Shown: positions 1 through 9,088 of the stretch, in pieces
Position numbering within the stretch: the stretch's first letter is position 1
How the letters are laid out: each line of letters starts with the position of its first letter
Origin: Rubrivivax sp.
GTDB taxonomy: Bacteria; Pseudomonadota; Gammaproteobacteria; Burkholderiales; Burkholderiaceae_C
Assembly (NCBI GenBank): GCA_022842595.1
Contig: JALHPF010000021.1
Coordinates: 1 to 64,000, forward strand
Length of the DNA: 64,000 bases
Direction: 5' to 3'
Made by a program: the position numbers and the translations under genes
Notes under the pieces: model-generated
The model's input: only the letters and a program-made list of their open reading frames with translations
What the model was told of the DNA's origin: nothing
Database searches by the model: none

Positions 1-619
1 CGGTCAGACGGCGGGCGACGTCGTGCATGCAGTCGGGCGCGGCGGCGCGGCGCAGGCCCGAGCGCCAGGCGCCCACCTGGCCCATCACGTAGGCCGGCGG
101 CAGACCCAGCAGGCCGGGCAGCGCGGGCTGTACGCCCGTCAAGGCCGCGCCGTGGCAGGCAGCGCAGGCCGGCAGGCTGCGGCCGGCGTCACCGCGCAGC
201 GCCAGCTGCTCGCCACGGGCGAGGTCGGCGCCGGGAACGGCCATGCGCACGGCAGCGGCCGTCAGGGGTGAGGGGTAGGGCAGCGCCAGGGCCGCAAAGT
301 AGGCGGCAATGTCGCGCAGGTAGGCGTCGTCCATGTGTTCGACCAGGTGCGCCATGGTGGCGTTCTGGCGCCGGCCGTCGCGGAAGTGCTGCAGCTGCGC
401 TTGCAGGTAGCCAGCCGGTTTGCCGGCGATGCGCGGGTGGTAGCCGTCGGGGGCGGCCACGCCCGTGGCGCCGTGGCAGGGCGTGCAGGCCTGCATGCGG
501 CGGGCCATGGCGGGATCTGCGGCCATGGCTGCGCCGGCCAGCGCGGCACCGGCCAGGACGAGGAGAGAACGGGCTGCGCGCGGAAGGAAGCGGCAGATCC
601 TGTGGGGGCGAAGTTGCAT
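1..619 (-). CDS. Diheme c-type cytochrome, C-terminus off the window
   Basis: This is a periplasmic electron carrier with two covalently bound hemes, resembling the cytochrome c4 group. Read from the ATG at 619, it begins with a basic stretch and a hydrophobic signal peptide ending near residues 33-34 (AMAADP). The first heme motif CTPCH is at residues 45-49 and the second, CAACH, at 152-156, each opening a domain of about 90 residues. The frame is still open at base 1 after 206 residues, so the end is missing. It is divergent from the methyltransferase gene, with 115 bases between them. The oxidase or dehydrogenase it serves is not visible here. Cytochrome identity is secure; the c4 subclass is a family-level guess. 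Confidence 0.85.
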   Translation of the reverse strand, partial: MQLRPHRICRFLPRAARSLLVLAGAALAGAAMAADPAMARRMQACTPCHGATGVAAPDGYHPRIAGKPAGYLQAQLQHFRDGRRQNATMAHLVEHMDDAYLRDIAAYFAALALPYPSPLTAAAVRMAVPGADLARGEQLALRGDAGRSLPACAACHGAALTGVQPALPGLLGLPPAYVMGQVGAWRSGLRRAAAPDCMHDVARRLT

Positions 620-734
620 CACGGTTTCAGGGCCCTGGACTATCGCCGAAGTCCGGCAATGTCCTGGCGGCTTGGATCACCGCCTGCAGGCCGGCCGCCG
701 GCGTGGCATCCTGCGCGGCTGCCGCCCCGCACCG

Positions 735-1430
735 ATGCCCGACACCTTGAATCCCGCCCCGGGCCACCCGCTGCCCATTCCCGACGAAACCACGCGCCAG
801 CGCTCGCTGGCCAAGTACCGCCAGCGCGCCGCGGCCTACGACAGCACCTGCGGCCCCACCTGGGGCATCCGCGAGCGCTGCATTGCCGCGTTGCAGCTGC
901 AGCGCGGCCAGAGCGTGCTCGACGTCGCCTGCGGCACCGGCCTGAGCCTGGCGCTGCTGCGCCAGCGGGTGGGCGGCGCCGAAGGCACGGCGGGCCAGGT
1001 CTACGGCTTCGACCACAGCGCCGAGATGCTGGTGCAGGCGCGCGCGCGCGCGGCAGCCGCCGGCTGGGGCAACGTGCAGCTGTTCGAGACCGCGGCGCAG
1101 GCCCTGGCGCTGCCGAAACCGGTGGACGCACTGCTCTTCCACTACACCCACGACATCCTGCGTTCGCCCGATGCCCTGCGCTGCGTGCTGGCCCAGGCCC
1201 GCCCCGGCGCGCGCGTGGCGATTGCCGGCATCAAGTATTTCCCGCGCTGGCTGGCGCCGCTGAACGCCTGGGTCTACTGGAAGAACCACGCCTACAACGG
1301 CGCCCCCGGTGAACTGCGCAGCCCCTGGGACCGCATCGCGCCGCGGCTGGACGACTGGCAGTTCGAAGCGACGCAGTGGGGCATGGGCTACATCGCATCG
1401 GGCAGGCTGCGCGCGATGGCGGCGCCATGA
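735..1430 (+). CDS. Class I SAM-dependent methyltransferase
   Basis: A 231-residue protein with the class I methyltransferase fold. Motif I reads VLDVACGTGLSL near residue 63, and a downstream acidic position (YGFDHSAEML) should contact the SAM ribose. The C-terminal half is rich in Trp, Tyr and Arg (a region around KNHAYNG), resembling UbiE-like or phospholipid methyltransferases, but nothing fixes the substrate. The ATG at 735 was chosen because the fold starts soon after it; the open frame extends further upstream without homology. Its TGA overlaps the ATG of the sulfatase-like gene (ATGA at 1427-1430), so the two are translationally coupled and may act on the same envelope component. Methyltransferase is confident; the substrate is unknown. 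Confidence 0.8.
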   Translation: MPDTLNPAPGHPLPIPDETTRQRSLAKYRQRAAAYDSTCGPTWGIRERCIAALQLQRGQSVLDVACGTGLSLALLRQRVGGAEGTAGQVYGFDHSAEMLVQARARAAAAGWGNVQLFETAAQALALPKPVDALLFHYTHDILRSPDALRCVLAQARPGARVAIAGIKYFPRWLAPLNAWVYWKNHAYNGAPGELRSPWDRIAPRLDDWQFEATQWGMGYIASGRLRAMAAP

Positions 1431-3067
1431 GCTGGGCCCGCGCCGCCTGGGCGCTGCTGGCGCTGGTGCTGCTGAACACGGCGCTCGGCTTGCGCAACTG
1501 GTGGCCCACGCCCGGCGTGCTGCCCGACCACCGGCTGGCCCCGGAATTCGTGGCGATCTGGCTGCTGGTGCTGGCTGCGGTGGCCTGGCGCGGGCGCCTG
1601 GGCGGCCGCGCCCTCACCGGCCTGGCCATCGTCTTCATGGCCCTGGTGCTGGGGCGCTACGCCAATGTCACGGTGCCCTCGCTGTTCGGCCGGCCGGTGA
1701 ACCTGTACTGGGACGGGCAGCAGATTCCGCGCTTCCTGTGGGTGTCGGCGCGCGACTACCCCTGGTGGGCGAGCACCGCCGCCGCGCTCGGCGTGCTGCT
1801 GCTGCTGGCGGCGCTGTTCGCGCTGCTGCACTGGGCGCTGGCGCGACTGGCCCACGACGCGGCGCCCTATGCGCTGCGCAAGCGCTGGACCTGGCTGCCC
1901 ACCGGCCTGGCCGCCGCCGCGGTATCGGTGCATCTGGCGAGTGCCGCGCCTGCCGTCACCTGGCACCTGGTGGCAGACCCGATCACCCCCACCTACGCCC
2001 GCCAGGCCGTGCTACTGAGCACCGCCTTCCTGCCCGGGCGCGTGGAAGCGGCGCTGCCTGCGGCCACGGTGCTGGAAACGGCGATGAAACAGCCCCCGGA
2101 GCAGGCGCTGGGCGCGCTGCGCGGCCGCGACTTCAAGCTGCTGTTCCTGGAGTCGTACGGCGCCATGGCCTACGAACACCCGCGGGCCGGCCCGCAGCTG
2201 GCCGCAGCGCGGGCCCGGCTGGCCGCCGACATCGCCGCCAGCGGGCGTGTGGTGGCGTCGGCCTACGTGCGTGCCGCCACCTTCGCCGGGGCCTCGGAAC
2301 TGTCGCACCTGACGCTGCTGTCGGGCATCGACCTGAGCGACCCGCTGCGCCACGACCTGCTGCTGACGACACAGCGGCCGACGCTCAGCAGCCTGTTCCG
2401 CCGTGGCGGCTACCAGACCGTGGGCCTGTACCCGGCGCTGAGCTGGGACTGGGCCGAGAGCCGCTTCTATGGCTTCGACCTTTTCCTGGACGCGCGCCAG
2501 CTGCAGTACGCGGGCCCGCCACTGGGCTACTGGAAGGTGCCCGACCAGTTCAGCCTGGCGCGTTTCGACCAACTGCACCCGGCGATGCCCGGCAGCGCCC
2601 CGCGTTTCCTGTTCTTCCCCACGATCACGAGCCACCTGCCCTTCGGCCCGGTGCCGCCCTACCAGCCCGACTGGGCGCGCCTGCTCACCCCCGACCCCTT
2701 CGGCGCGGCCGAGACCGAGCGCCTGCGCACGGCCTACGTCGACTGGCTGGACATGCTGCCCAACTACGTGGGCATGTTCGAGTACACCTACCGCTGGCTG
2801 GGCGGCTACCTGCAGCTGCCCGAGGCGCGTGAATCGGTGATGCTGTGGGTGGGTGACCACCAGCCAGCGGCCAGCGTCAGCGGCGAAGGCGCGAACTGGG
2901 ACGTGCCGGTGCACATCGTCACGCGCGACCCGGCGCTGCTGGCGCGCTTCGTGGCGCTGGGCTTCAGGCCCGGTCTGGAACCACAGCGCCCGGTGCTGGG
3001 CGGCCTGCACGACCTGAACGCGCTGCTGCTGAAGGCCTTCGCGGCGCCGGCACCGGCAACCGACTGA
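1427..3067 (+). CDS. Membrane-anchored sulfatase / LTA-synthase-like phosphotransferase
   Basis: A 546-residue inner-membrane protein of the alkaline phosphatase superfamily. The N-terminal ~190 residues hold several hydrophobic segments (for example WALLALVLLNTALG and LLLAALFALL). The rest is an extracytoplasmic sulfatase domain, recognised by LLFLESYGAMAY, the region ASELSHLTLLSGI and the late metal-ligand signature WVGDHQPAA. The usual nucleophile (Thr/Ser or Cys) is not obvious from one sequence, so catalysis is inferred from the fold. Relatives move phosphoethanolamine or phosphoglycerol onto lipids or glycans. The four-base ATGA overlap with the upstream methyltransferase gene shows an operon. 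Confidence 0.78.
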   Translation: MSWARAAWALLALVLLNTALGLRNWWPTPGVLPDHRLAPEFVAIWLLVLAAVAWRGRLGGRALTGLAIVFMALVLGRYANVTVPSLFGRPVNLYWDGQQIPRFLWVSARDYPWWASTAAALGVLLLLAALFALLHWALARLAHDAAPYALRKRWTWLPTGLAAAAVSVHLASAAPAVTWHLVADPITPTYARQAVLLSTAFLPGRVEAALPAATVLETAMKQPPEQALGALRGRDFKLLFLESYGAMAYEHPRAGPQLAAARARLAADIAASGRVVASAYVRAATFAGASELSHLTLLSGIDLSDPLRHDLLLTTQRPTLSSLFRRGGYQTVGLYPALSWDWAESRFYGFDLFLDARQLQYAGPPLGYWKVPDQFSLARFDQLHPAMPGSAPRFLFFPTITSHLPFGPVPPYQPDWARLLTPDPFGAAETERLRTAYVDWLDMLPNYVGMFEYTYRWLGGYLQLPEARESVMLWVGDHQPAASVSGEGANWDVPVHIVTRDPALLARFVALGFRPGLEPQRPVLGGLHDLNALLLKAFAAPAPATD

Positions 3068-3073
3068 GTGCGC

Positions 3074-3328
3074 ATGAACCGCCCGCCCCCCCCATCGCGA
3101 AACCCGCGAAACCCGCTGAGCCCGAAGAAGCTGCTGCTGAGCAAGTGGACGGCCGTGACGCCGCGCGACAAGGAAAAACACTTCGTCGTCGTGCGCGTGA
3201 TCGAACCCGATCCGCCCGAGCTGCGGGTCGACCAGGTGGAACTGCAGGCCGTGCACTCCGGCCGTTCGCAGCTGCTGCACTGGCGCGACCTGACCGACGC
3301 CAGCCGCTGGCGGCAGGGCTGGGTGTAG
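3074..3328 (+). CDS. TIGR02450-type small Trp-rich protein
   Basis: An 84-residue cytoplasmic protein of unknown function. The core NPLSPKKLLLSKWTAVTP followed by REKHF-like residues, and the ending WRDLTDASRWRQGW, match my recollection of the TIGR02450 family, found widely in Proteobacteria. A GTG six bases upstream (3068) is an alternative start in the same frame. It follows the sulfatase gene after only six bases and may be co-transcribed. No catalytic motif is visible. Family membership is likely; no function can be given. Confidence 0.75.
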   Translation: MNRPPPPSRNPRNPLSPKKLLLSKWTAVTPRDKEKHFVVVRVIEPDPPELRVDQVELQAVHSGRSQLLHWRDLTDASRWRQGWV

Positions 3329-3398
3329 GGAACGGGGTTCAGGGTCCCGGCGCGGAGCCTGCCGCAGGGCCGTCAAAAGGCTGGCGCATCATTCGCCC

Positions 3399-6062
3399 AT
3401 GAGCATCCGCCACCTCGATTCCCTTTTCGACCCGGCCTCGGTGGCCGTCTTCGGTGCCTCGCAGCGCCCCGGCAGCGTGGGCAGCACGGTCTGGCACAAC
3501 CTGCGCACGGGCGGCTATGCCGGCGCGCTCTGGCCGGTGAACCCCAAGCATGACCGGCTGGGTGATGCCACCTGCTATGCCGACGTGGCCGCACTGCCGG
3601 CCACGCCCGAGCTGGCCGTGATCTGCACGCCGCCGGCCACCGTGCCGGCGCTGATCAAGGCCCTGGGCAAACGCGGCACACGCGCCGCGGTGGTGCTGAC
3701 GGCGGGCTTCAGCCCGGCGCAGAAGAAGGCCATGCTGGTCGCCGCGCGCAAGCACCTGCTGCGCATCCTGGGGCCGAACTGCCTAGGCCTGCTGGCGCCG
3801 CACATCGGCCTGAACGCCAGCTTCGCGCACGTGGGGGCGGCGCCGGGGCAGCTGGCCTTCGTGTCGCAGTCGGGCGCACTCGTCACCGCACTGCTGGACT
3901 GGGCGCGTGGCCGCGGCGTCGGTTTCTCGCATTTCGTCTCGCTGGGCGAGAGCGCCGACGTCGACTTCGGCGACATGCTCGACTGGCTGGCCAGCGACGC
4001 GAAGACCCGCGCCATCCTTCTCTACGTGGAATCGATCAGCGCGCCGCGCAAGTTCATGTCGGCGGCGCGGGCAGCGGCGCGCAACAAGCCGGTGATCCTG
4101 GTGAAGGCCGGGCGTTCGGCGCAGGGCCAGGCGGCGGCGGCTTCGCACACCGGCGCGCTGGCGGGTTCCGACGCGGTGTTCGACGCCGCCGTGCGCCGCG
4201 CCGGCATGCTGCGCGTGGACACGCTGCAGGAACTCTTCGACGCCGCGCTGACGCTGGACCGGCTGGCCAGTGGCGCCCCCGGCATCGCGGCCGACCGCGT
4301 CACCATCGTCACCAATGGCGGCGGCGCCGGCGTCATGGCCGCCGACGCCGTGGCCGCCGCGGGCCTGACGCTGGCTCCCTTGTCCGACGCCACCCGCAAG
4401 GCGCTGGACGCGGCCTTGCCCGCCAACTGGTCGCACGGCAATCCGGTGGACCTGATCGGCGACGCGCCCGAGGCCCGCTACCTGGCCGCCCTGCAGGCGC
4501 TGCTGGCCGACCGCGAGGCCGGGATGCTGCTGTTCACGCACGCGCCCACGGCCATCGTGCCCAGCCTGCACATCGCCGAGGCGCTGGCGCCGCTGCTGCA
4601 GCCGCAGGCGGCGCGCGTGGTCAGCGCCTGGCTCGGCGGTGAAGCCGTGGCCGCCGCCCGCCAGCGCTTCCAGCAGGCCGGCCTGGCCTGCTACGACACG
4701 CCCGAGCAGGCCGTGGCCGCCATCGCGATGCTGGCCACCTGGCGCCGCAACCAGGCGCAGCTGCTGGAAGCGCCGCCGGCCGACGCCTGCAGCGCCGCAC
4801 CCGACCTGGCGCCGGCGCGCGCGGTGATCACGCAGGCCCTGGCCGAAGGCCGCGAGATGCTCAGCGAACCCGAAGCCAAGGCCGTGCTCGCCGCGGCCGG
4901 CGTGCCGGTGGCTGACACGCGCCGCACCGGGCTTTCGGCCGACGAGGCCGTGGCCGCGGCGCAGGCCATCGGCTGGCCGGTGGCGCTGAAGATCCTGTCG
5001 CACGACATCTCGCACAAGAGCGACTCTGGCGGCGTGATGCTGCACCTGGCCGACGAAGCCTCGCTGCGCGCCGCCGTCGCCACCATGCTGCAGCGTGTGC
5101 GCGAACACGCGCCCAAGGCGGTGCTGCAGGGCTTCACGGTGCAGGCGATGGTGCAGCGCCGGCAGGCACAGGAACTGATCGTCGGCGCCAGCCTCGACCC
5201 GCAGTTCGGCCCGGTCATCCTTTTCGGCCAGGGCGGCACTGCGGTGGAAGTGATCGGCGACCGCGCCCTGGCCCTGCCGCCGCTGAACGAACCGCTGGCC
5301 CAGGCCCTGGTCGACCGCACGCGCATCGCCCGGCTGCTGCGCGGCTGGCGCGACGTGCCGCCGGTGCACATGCCGGCGGTGGTGGACGTGCTGGTGAAGG
5401 TATCGCGGCTGCTGGCCGAACTGCCGCAGGTGGTGGAACTGGACATCAACCCGCTGCTGGCCGACGCCCAGGGCGTGATTGCACTCGACGCACGTGTGCG
5501 TGTGCTCGCCAGCGCGCCGGGCGGCGCCGCGCACTTCGCCATCCGCCCCTACCCGGCCGAGCTGGAAGAAACCTGGGACTGGCAAGGCCAGCCGGTGCTG
5601 GTGCGGCCGATCCGCCCCGACGACGAAGAGCGCCACCGCCGCTTCCTGGAACGGCTGGACCCGGAAGACATCCGCATGCGCATCTTCTACAGCCGGCGCA
5701 GCATCGAACGCAGCGAACTGGCACGCTTGACGCAGATCGACTACGAACGCGAGATGGCCTTCATTGCCGTGGACGAAACGGGCGAAACGCTGGGCGTGGC
5801 CCGCGCCGTGGCCGACCCCGACAACATCGAGGCCGAGTTCGGCATCGTCATCCGTTCAGACCTGAAGGGCGGCGGCCTCGGCGTGCGCCTGCTGCGCAAG
5901 CTGGCCGACTACCAGCGCGCCCGCGGCACCCAGGCGCTGACGGCTCTGGCACTGGCCGAGAACGAACGCATGCTGGCGCTGGCGCAGGACATGGGCTTCA
6001 CCGTCGGCGAGCGCACGGACGATGGCACGCGGCCGCTGCGGCTGTTGCTTCAGCCGGGCTGA
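3399..6062 (+). CDS. Fused ADP-forming acyl-CoA synthetase / GNAT acetyltransferase (Pat-like)
   Basis: An 887-residue protein with the architecture of the lysine acetyltransferase Pat (YfiQ/PatZ, of very similar length). It has a CoA-binding Rossmann domain (residues ~1-130, SVAVFGASQRPGSVG), a succinyl-CoA-ligase-like domain (~150-290), an ATP-grasp domain (~490-710) and a C-terminal GNAT domain (~730-887). In the known Pat proteins the synthetase half is a non-catalytic sensor of acetyl-CoA. Here the phosphohistidine loop ASHTGALAGSD is present with His at residue 250, so ligase activity cannot be excluded. The likely role is acetylation of acyl-CoA synthetases to tune acetate and propionate use. 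It stands alone, with 38 bases separating it from the convergent Mo-hydroxylase gene. Confidence 0.82.
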   Translation: MSIRHLDSLFDPASVAVFGASQRPGSVGSTVWHNLRTGGYAGALWPVNPKHDRLGDATCYADVAALPATPELAVICTPPATVPALIKALGKRGTRAAVVLTAGFSPAQKKAMLVAARKHLLRILGPNCLGLLAPHIGLNASFAHVGAAPGQLAFVSQSGALVTALLDWARGRGVGFSHFVSLGESADVDFGDMLDWLASDAKTRAILLYVESISAPRKFMSAARAAARNKPVILVKAGRSAQGQAAAASHTGALAGSDAVFDAAVRRAGMLRVDTLQELFDAALTLDRLASGAPGIAADRVTIVTNGGGAGVMAADAVAAAGLTLAPLSDATRKALDAALPANWSHGNPVDLIGDAPEARYLAALQALLADREAGMLLFTHAPTAIVPSLHIAEALAPLLQPQAARVVSAWLGGEAVAAARQRFQQAGLACYDTPEQAVAAIAMLATWRRNQAQLLEAPPADACSAAPDLAPARAVITQALAEGREMLSEPEAKAVLAAAGVPVADTRRTGLSADEAVAAAQAIGWPVALKILSHDISHKSDSGGVMLHLADEASLRAAVATMLQRVREHAPKAVLQGFTVQAMVQRRQAQELIVGASLDPQFGPVILFGQGGTAVEVIGDRALALPPLNEPLAQALVDRTRIARLLRGWRDVPPVHMPAVVDVLVKVSRLLAELPQVVELDINPLLADAQGVIALDARVRVLASAPGGAAHFAIRPYPAELEETWDWQGQPVLVRPIRPDDEERHRRFLERLDPEDIRMRIFYSRRSIERSELARLTQIDYEREMAFIAVDETGETLGVARAVADPDNIEAEFGIVIRSDLKGGGLGVRLLRKLADYQRARGTQALTALALAENERMLALAQDMGFTVGERTDDGTRPLRLLLQPG

Positions 6063-6100
6063 AGATCCGGCAGTGCCCACGGGCGCTGCGCGGCACCGCG

Positions 6101-8515
6101 TCAGATGCGCCCCAGCGCACGCAGGATCTTCTCTGGCGTGATCGGCTGCGAAGCCACGCGCGCGCCCAGCGGCGCCAGTGCGTCGTTGATGGCGTTCATC
6201 ACCGCGCCCGGCGCACCGGCGGTACCGGCCTCGCCGGCACCCTTGGCGCCGAGCAGGCTGCTGCGCGTGGGGCTCTGCACATGGCCGACCACGATGTCGG
6301 GCATCTCGGCGGCCATCGGCACCAGGTAGTCGGCCATGTTGCCGTTGCGTAGGGTGCCGTCGGTGTCGTACAGGCATTCCTCGAACAATGCGCCGCCGAT
6401 GCCCTGGACGATGGCGCCGCGCATCTGCTCGTCCACCAGCATCGGGTTGATGACGCGGCCGCAGTCCTCGATGGCCCAGTGCTTCAGCAGCTTCACGAAA
6501 CCGGTGTCGACGTCGACCTCGACATGGCTGACCTGCACGCCGTTCGTGAAGATGAACGGGTAGTCGCGCTGCGCATAGTGGCGCGTGACCATCAGCTCGG
6601 GCGTGAAGTTCTTGGGCAGGGTGTCGCTGCGGAAGTAGGCGATGCGGCCGAGTTCGGCCAGGTCCAGCAGCAGCGCGCCGGTGTCGGCGTCGACCACCGC
6701 GCCACGGCGCACGCGCAAGCCTTGCACCTCACGCTGCAGGATGGCCGCGGCCGTGGCCAGGATGTTGTCGCGGAGCACGCGCCCGGCCTGCAGCACGGCT
6801 TCGCCGCCGATGCCGGCGCCGCGGCTGGCCCAGGTGCCGCCGCCATAAGGCGTGGCGTCGGTGTCGCCGGTGACCACGCGCACGCGCGCGATGTCGACGC
6901 CGACCGCGTCGGCCGCGATCTGGCCGAAGATGGCCTCCGCGCCCTGGCCCTGTTCACCGACGCTGCTCATCACGGTGAGCGCGCCACTGGGTTCGAGCCG
7001 CAGCGTGGCGCCGTCCTGGCTGGCGATGCGCGCGCCGCCGACGCCGTAGAAGGCCGCACTCGGGTTCGTCAGCTCGATCAGCGCGGCCACGCCAATGCCG
7101 CGGTAGATGCCACGTTCACGCAAGGCCGCCTGTTCGGCGCGCAGCGCGTCGTAGTCGCACAGCCGCCTTGCTTCACGCAGGCAGGCTTCGTGCGACAGCA
7201 CCTCGAGCTTGATGCCCGAGGCGCCGGTGGCCGGATAGGCGTCGTCAGGGATGACGTTGCGCTGGCGGAATTCGATCGGGTCCAGGCCGAGCTTGTGCGC
7301 CATGCCGTCGACCAGCGCCTCCGTCACCGCGCAGGCAATCGGGTGGCCCACACCACGGTACTGGCAGGTCGGCGTCTTGTTCTGGAACACCACCTGCAGC
7401 TTCGCGCGGTAGGCCTTGTGCCTGTACGGCCCGCCGGTGAGGTTGACGACCTGGTTGCCTTCGATGCCGCTGGTGCGCGGGAACATGCTGAAGGGGCCGA
7501 TGCCGGTGAGGTCGTCGATCTCGAAGGCCAGGATCTCGCCCGCCCGGCTGGCCACGATCTTGGCGTGGATGCGGTGTTCACGCGCGTGGATGTCGCTGGT
7601 GAAGCTCTCGATGCGGTCGGCCACGAACTTCACGGGCCGCTTCAGCAGGATGGCCAGCGCCACGGTGGCGAAGTCGTCGGGGTAGGCGTGCACCTTGATG
7701 CCGAAGCTGCCGCCGACGTCGCGGCAGATCACGCGCACCTGCTGCTCCTGCAGGCCGAACTGGCGGCAGTACAGGTCCTGCATCATGTGCGGGGCCTGGA
7801 AGGAATGGTGCACCGTGAGCTTGGCGTCGCCGGGGTTCCAGTCGGCGATCTGGCAGCGCGGTTCCAGCGTCACGCCGGTGTGGCGGCCGAAGACATAGGT
7901 TTCCTCGAAGACCACGGCATCGGGCCGGGCGATGGCTTCGTCGACGCCGCCGGTGTCCAGGCTGCGCTGGAAGCACAGGTTGTCGCCGAGTTCGGGGTGG
8001 ATCAGCGGCGTGGCGGGGTCCAGCGCGGTTTCGGTGTCCAGCACCGCGGGCAGGTCGTCCCATTGCACTTCCAGCAGGGCCAGTGCGTCTTCGGCCCGCG
8101 CGCGGCTTTCTGCCACCACCGCGACGACCGGTTCACCCTGCCAGGTGGCGCGGTCGATGGCCAGCGGAAATTGCGGGGCGCTCTTGATGCCGGCCAGGTG
8201 CGCCAGCGTCGCGACCCAGGGCTTGCAGATCGCGGCGATCTCAGGGCCGGTGACGACGGCGATGACACCAGGCAACTGTTGCGCCGCCGTGCGGTCGATG
8301 CGCTTGATGCGCATGTGCGCCACCGGGCTGCGCCAGAAGGCCACGTGCGCCATGCGCGGCAGTTCGATGTCGTCGATGAACTGGCCGCGGCCTTCGGTGA
8401 GCCGGCGCGTGCCTTCCCGCGGAATGGCCACGCCGATGTGGCGCTGGTCTTCGGTGACGGCAGGCAGGTCGGCGCCCAGGTCGCGGTGGCTGGGTTGCTC
8501 TGTGGGGTGGTTCAT
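6101..8515 (-). CDS. Molybdenum hydroxylase, large Mo-cofactor subunit
   Basis: An 804-residue catalytic subunit of a xanthine-oxidase-family hydroxylase. The N-terminal part (about residues 30-140) is the a/b hammerhead domain; the rest binds molybdopterin cytosine dinucleotide. Visible signatures are GGSFGIKVHAY, the substrate loop CQYRGVGHP, EQGQGAE and the late LGAKGAGEAGT with the Glu expected to be the catalytic base. The CO dehydrogenase loop with its Cys ligand (AYxCSFR) is absent, so this is not a CO dehydrogenase; ring hydroxylation of a heterocycle or an aldehyde is more likely. The ATG at 8515 overlaps the stop of the 2Fe-2S gene. It is the last gene of the leftward three-subunit operon. 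Confidence 0.88.
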   Translation of the reverse strand: MNHPTEQPSHRDLGADLPAVTEDQRHIGVAIPREGTRRLTEGRGQFIDDIELPRMAHVAFWRSPVAHMRIKRIDRTAAQQLPGVIAVVTGPEIAAICKPWVATLAHLAGIKSAPQFPLAIDRATWQGEPVVAVVAESRARAEDALALLEVQWDDLPAVLDTETALDPATPLIHPELGDNLCFQRSLDTGGVDEAIARPDAVVFEETYVFGRHTGVTLEPRCQIADWNPGDAKLTVHHSFQAPHMMQDLYCRQFGLQEQQVRVICRDVGGSFGIKVHAYPDDFATVALAILLKRPVKFVADRIESFTSDIHAREHRIHAKIVASRAGEILAFEIDDLTGIGPFSMFPRTSGIEGNQVVNLTGGPYRHKAYRAKLQVVFQNKTPTCQYRGVGHPIACAVTEALVDGMAHKLGLDPIEFRQRNVIPDDAYPATGASGIKLEVLSHEACLREARRLCDYDALRAEQAALRERGIYRGIGVAALIELTNPSAAFYGVGGARIASQDGATLRLEPSGALTVMSSVGEQGQGAEAIFGQIAADAVGVDIARVRVVTGDTDATPYGGGTWASRGAGIGGEAVLQAGRVLRDNILATAAAILQREVQGLRVRRGAVVDADTGALLLDLAELGRIAYFRSDTLPKNFTPELMVTRHYAQRDYPFIFTNGVQVSHVEVDVDTGFVKLLKHWAIEDCGRVINPMLVDEQMRGAIVQGIGGALFEECLYDTDGTLRNGNMADYLVPMAAEMPDIVVGHVQSPTRSSLLGAKGAGEAGTAGAPGAVMNAINDALAPLGARVASQPITPEKILRALGRI

Positions 8516-9048
8516 GCGTCGGCCTCGTTCGAGACAGGCAGGTCGGCTTCGAAGGCCCCGGCGCGCTGCCGGTCCAGCACCGCACACACCGCGTCGACGA
8601 TGGCGTGGTAGCCGGTGCAGCGGCAGTAGTTGCCGCTCATCCAGGCCCGCACCTGTTCACGGTCCGCTTCGGGCCGGCGTTCGACGAGGTCGAGTGCGGC
8701 CATCAGCATGCCCGGCGTGCAGTAGCCGCACTGCAGCGCGTTGTGTTCGATAAAGGCGTCCTGCAGCGCCTTCAGGCGCGGGCTGGGGCTGTCGGTTTCC
8801 ACGGTCTCGATGTGGTGGCCGTCGGCCTGTGCGGCCAGCACCAGGCAGCCGCGCACCATCTGCCCGTCCAGGCGCACGGTGCAGGCACCGCAGACACCGT
8901 GTTCGCAGCCCAGGTGCGTGCCCTTCAGGCCGCAGTCCTCGCGCAGGAAGTCCGACAGGTGCTTGCGGCATTCGACGTCGCGAACGACGGGCTGGCCATT
9001 GATCTGCACGTGCAGCCGGCGCTTGGGGTGGTCGATGGGGGTGGACAT
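8512..9048 (-). CDS. Molybdenum hydroxylase, 2Fe-2S subunit
   Basis: A 178-residue electron-transfer subunit carrying two 2Fe-2S clusters. The N-terminal plant-type ferredoxin domain has the motif GCEHGVCGACTV. The C-terminal four-helix domain has CGYCTPGM and CRCTGY, the second cluster site next to the molybdopterin. All eight cysteine ligands are present. The length is typical for CoxS/NdhS-type subunits. It lies between the FAD subunit gene (40 bases upstream) and the Mo subunit gene, with a four-base ATGA overlap to the latter, giving the order medium-small-large as in coxMSL operons. Confidence 0.92.
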   Translation of the reverse strand: MSTPIDHPKRRLHVQINGQPVVRDVECRKHLSDFLREDCGLKGTHLGCEHGVCGACTVRLDGQMVRGCLVLAAQADGHHIETVETDSPSPRLKALQDAFIEHNALQCGYCTPGMLMAALDLVERRPEADREQVRAWMSGNYCRCTGYHAIVDAVCAVLDRQRAGAFEADLPVSNEADA

Positions 9049-9088
9049 GAGGAAGTGGGGGGCGTGGCGCCGTGCGCTGGGGTGTTGA

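Noticed and set aside
3783..5636. 617-codon minus-strand frame
   Set aside because: It is antisense to the Pat-like gene and has low-complexity Arg/Gly/His composition.
6479..8611. 710-codon open frame opposite the Mo-hydroxylase large subunit
   Set aside because: It is the antisense shadow of a gene with full family motifs; its product is His/Gly/Val-rich without domains.
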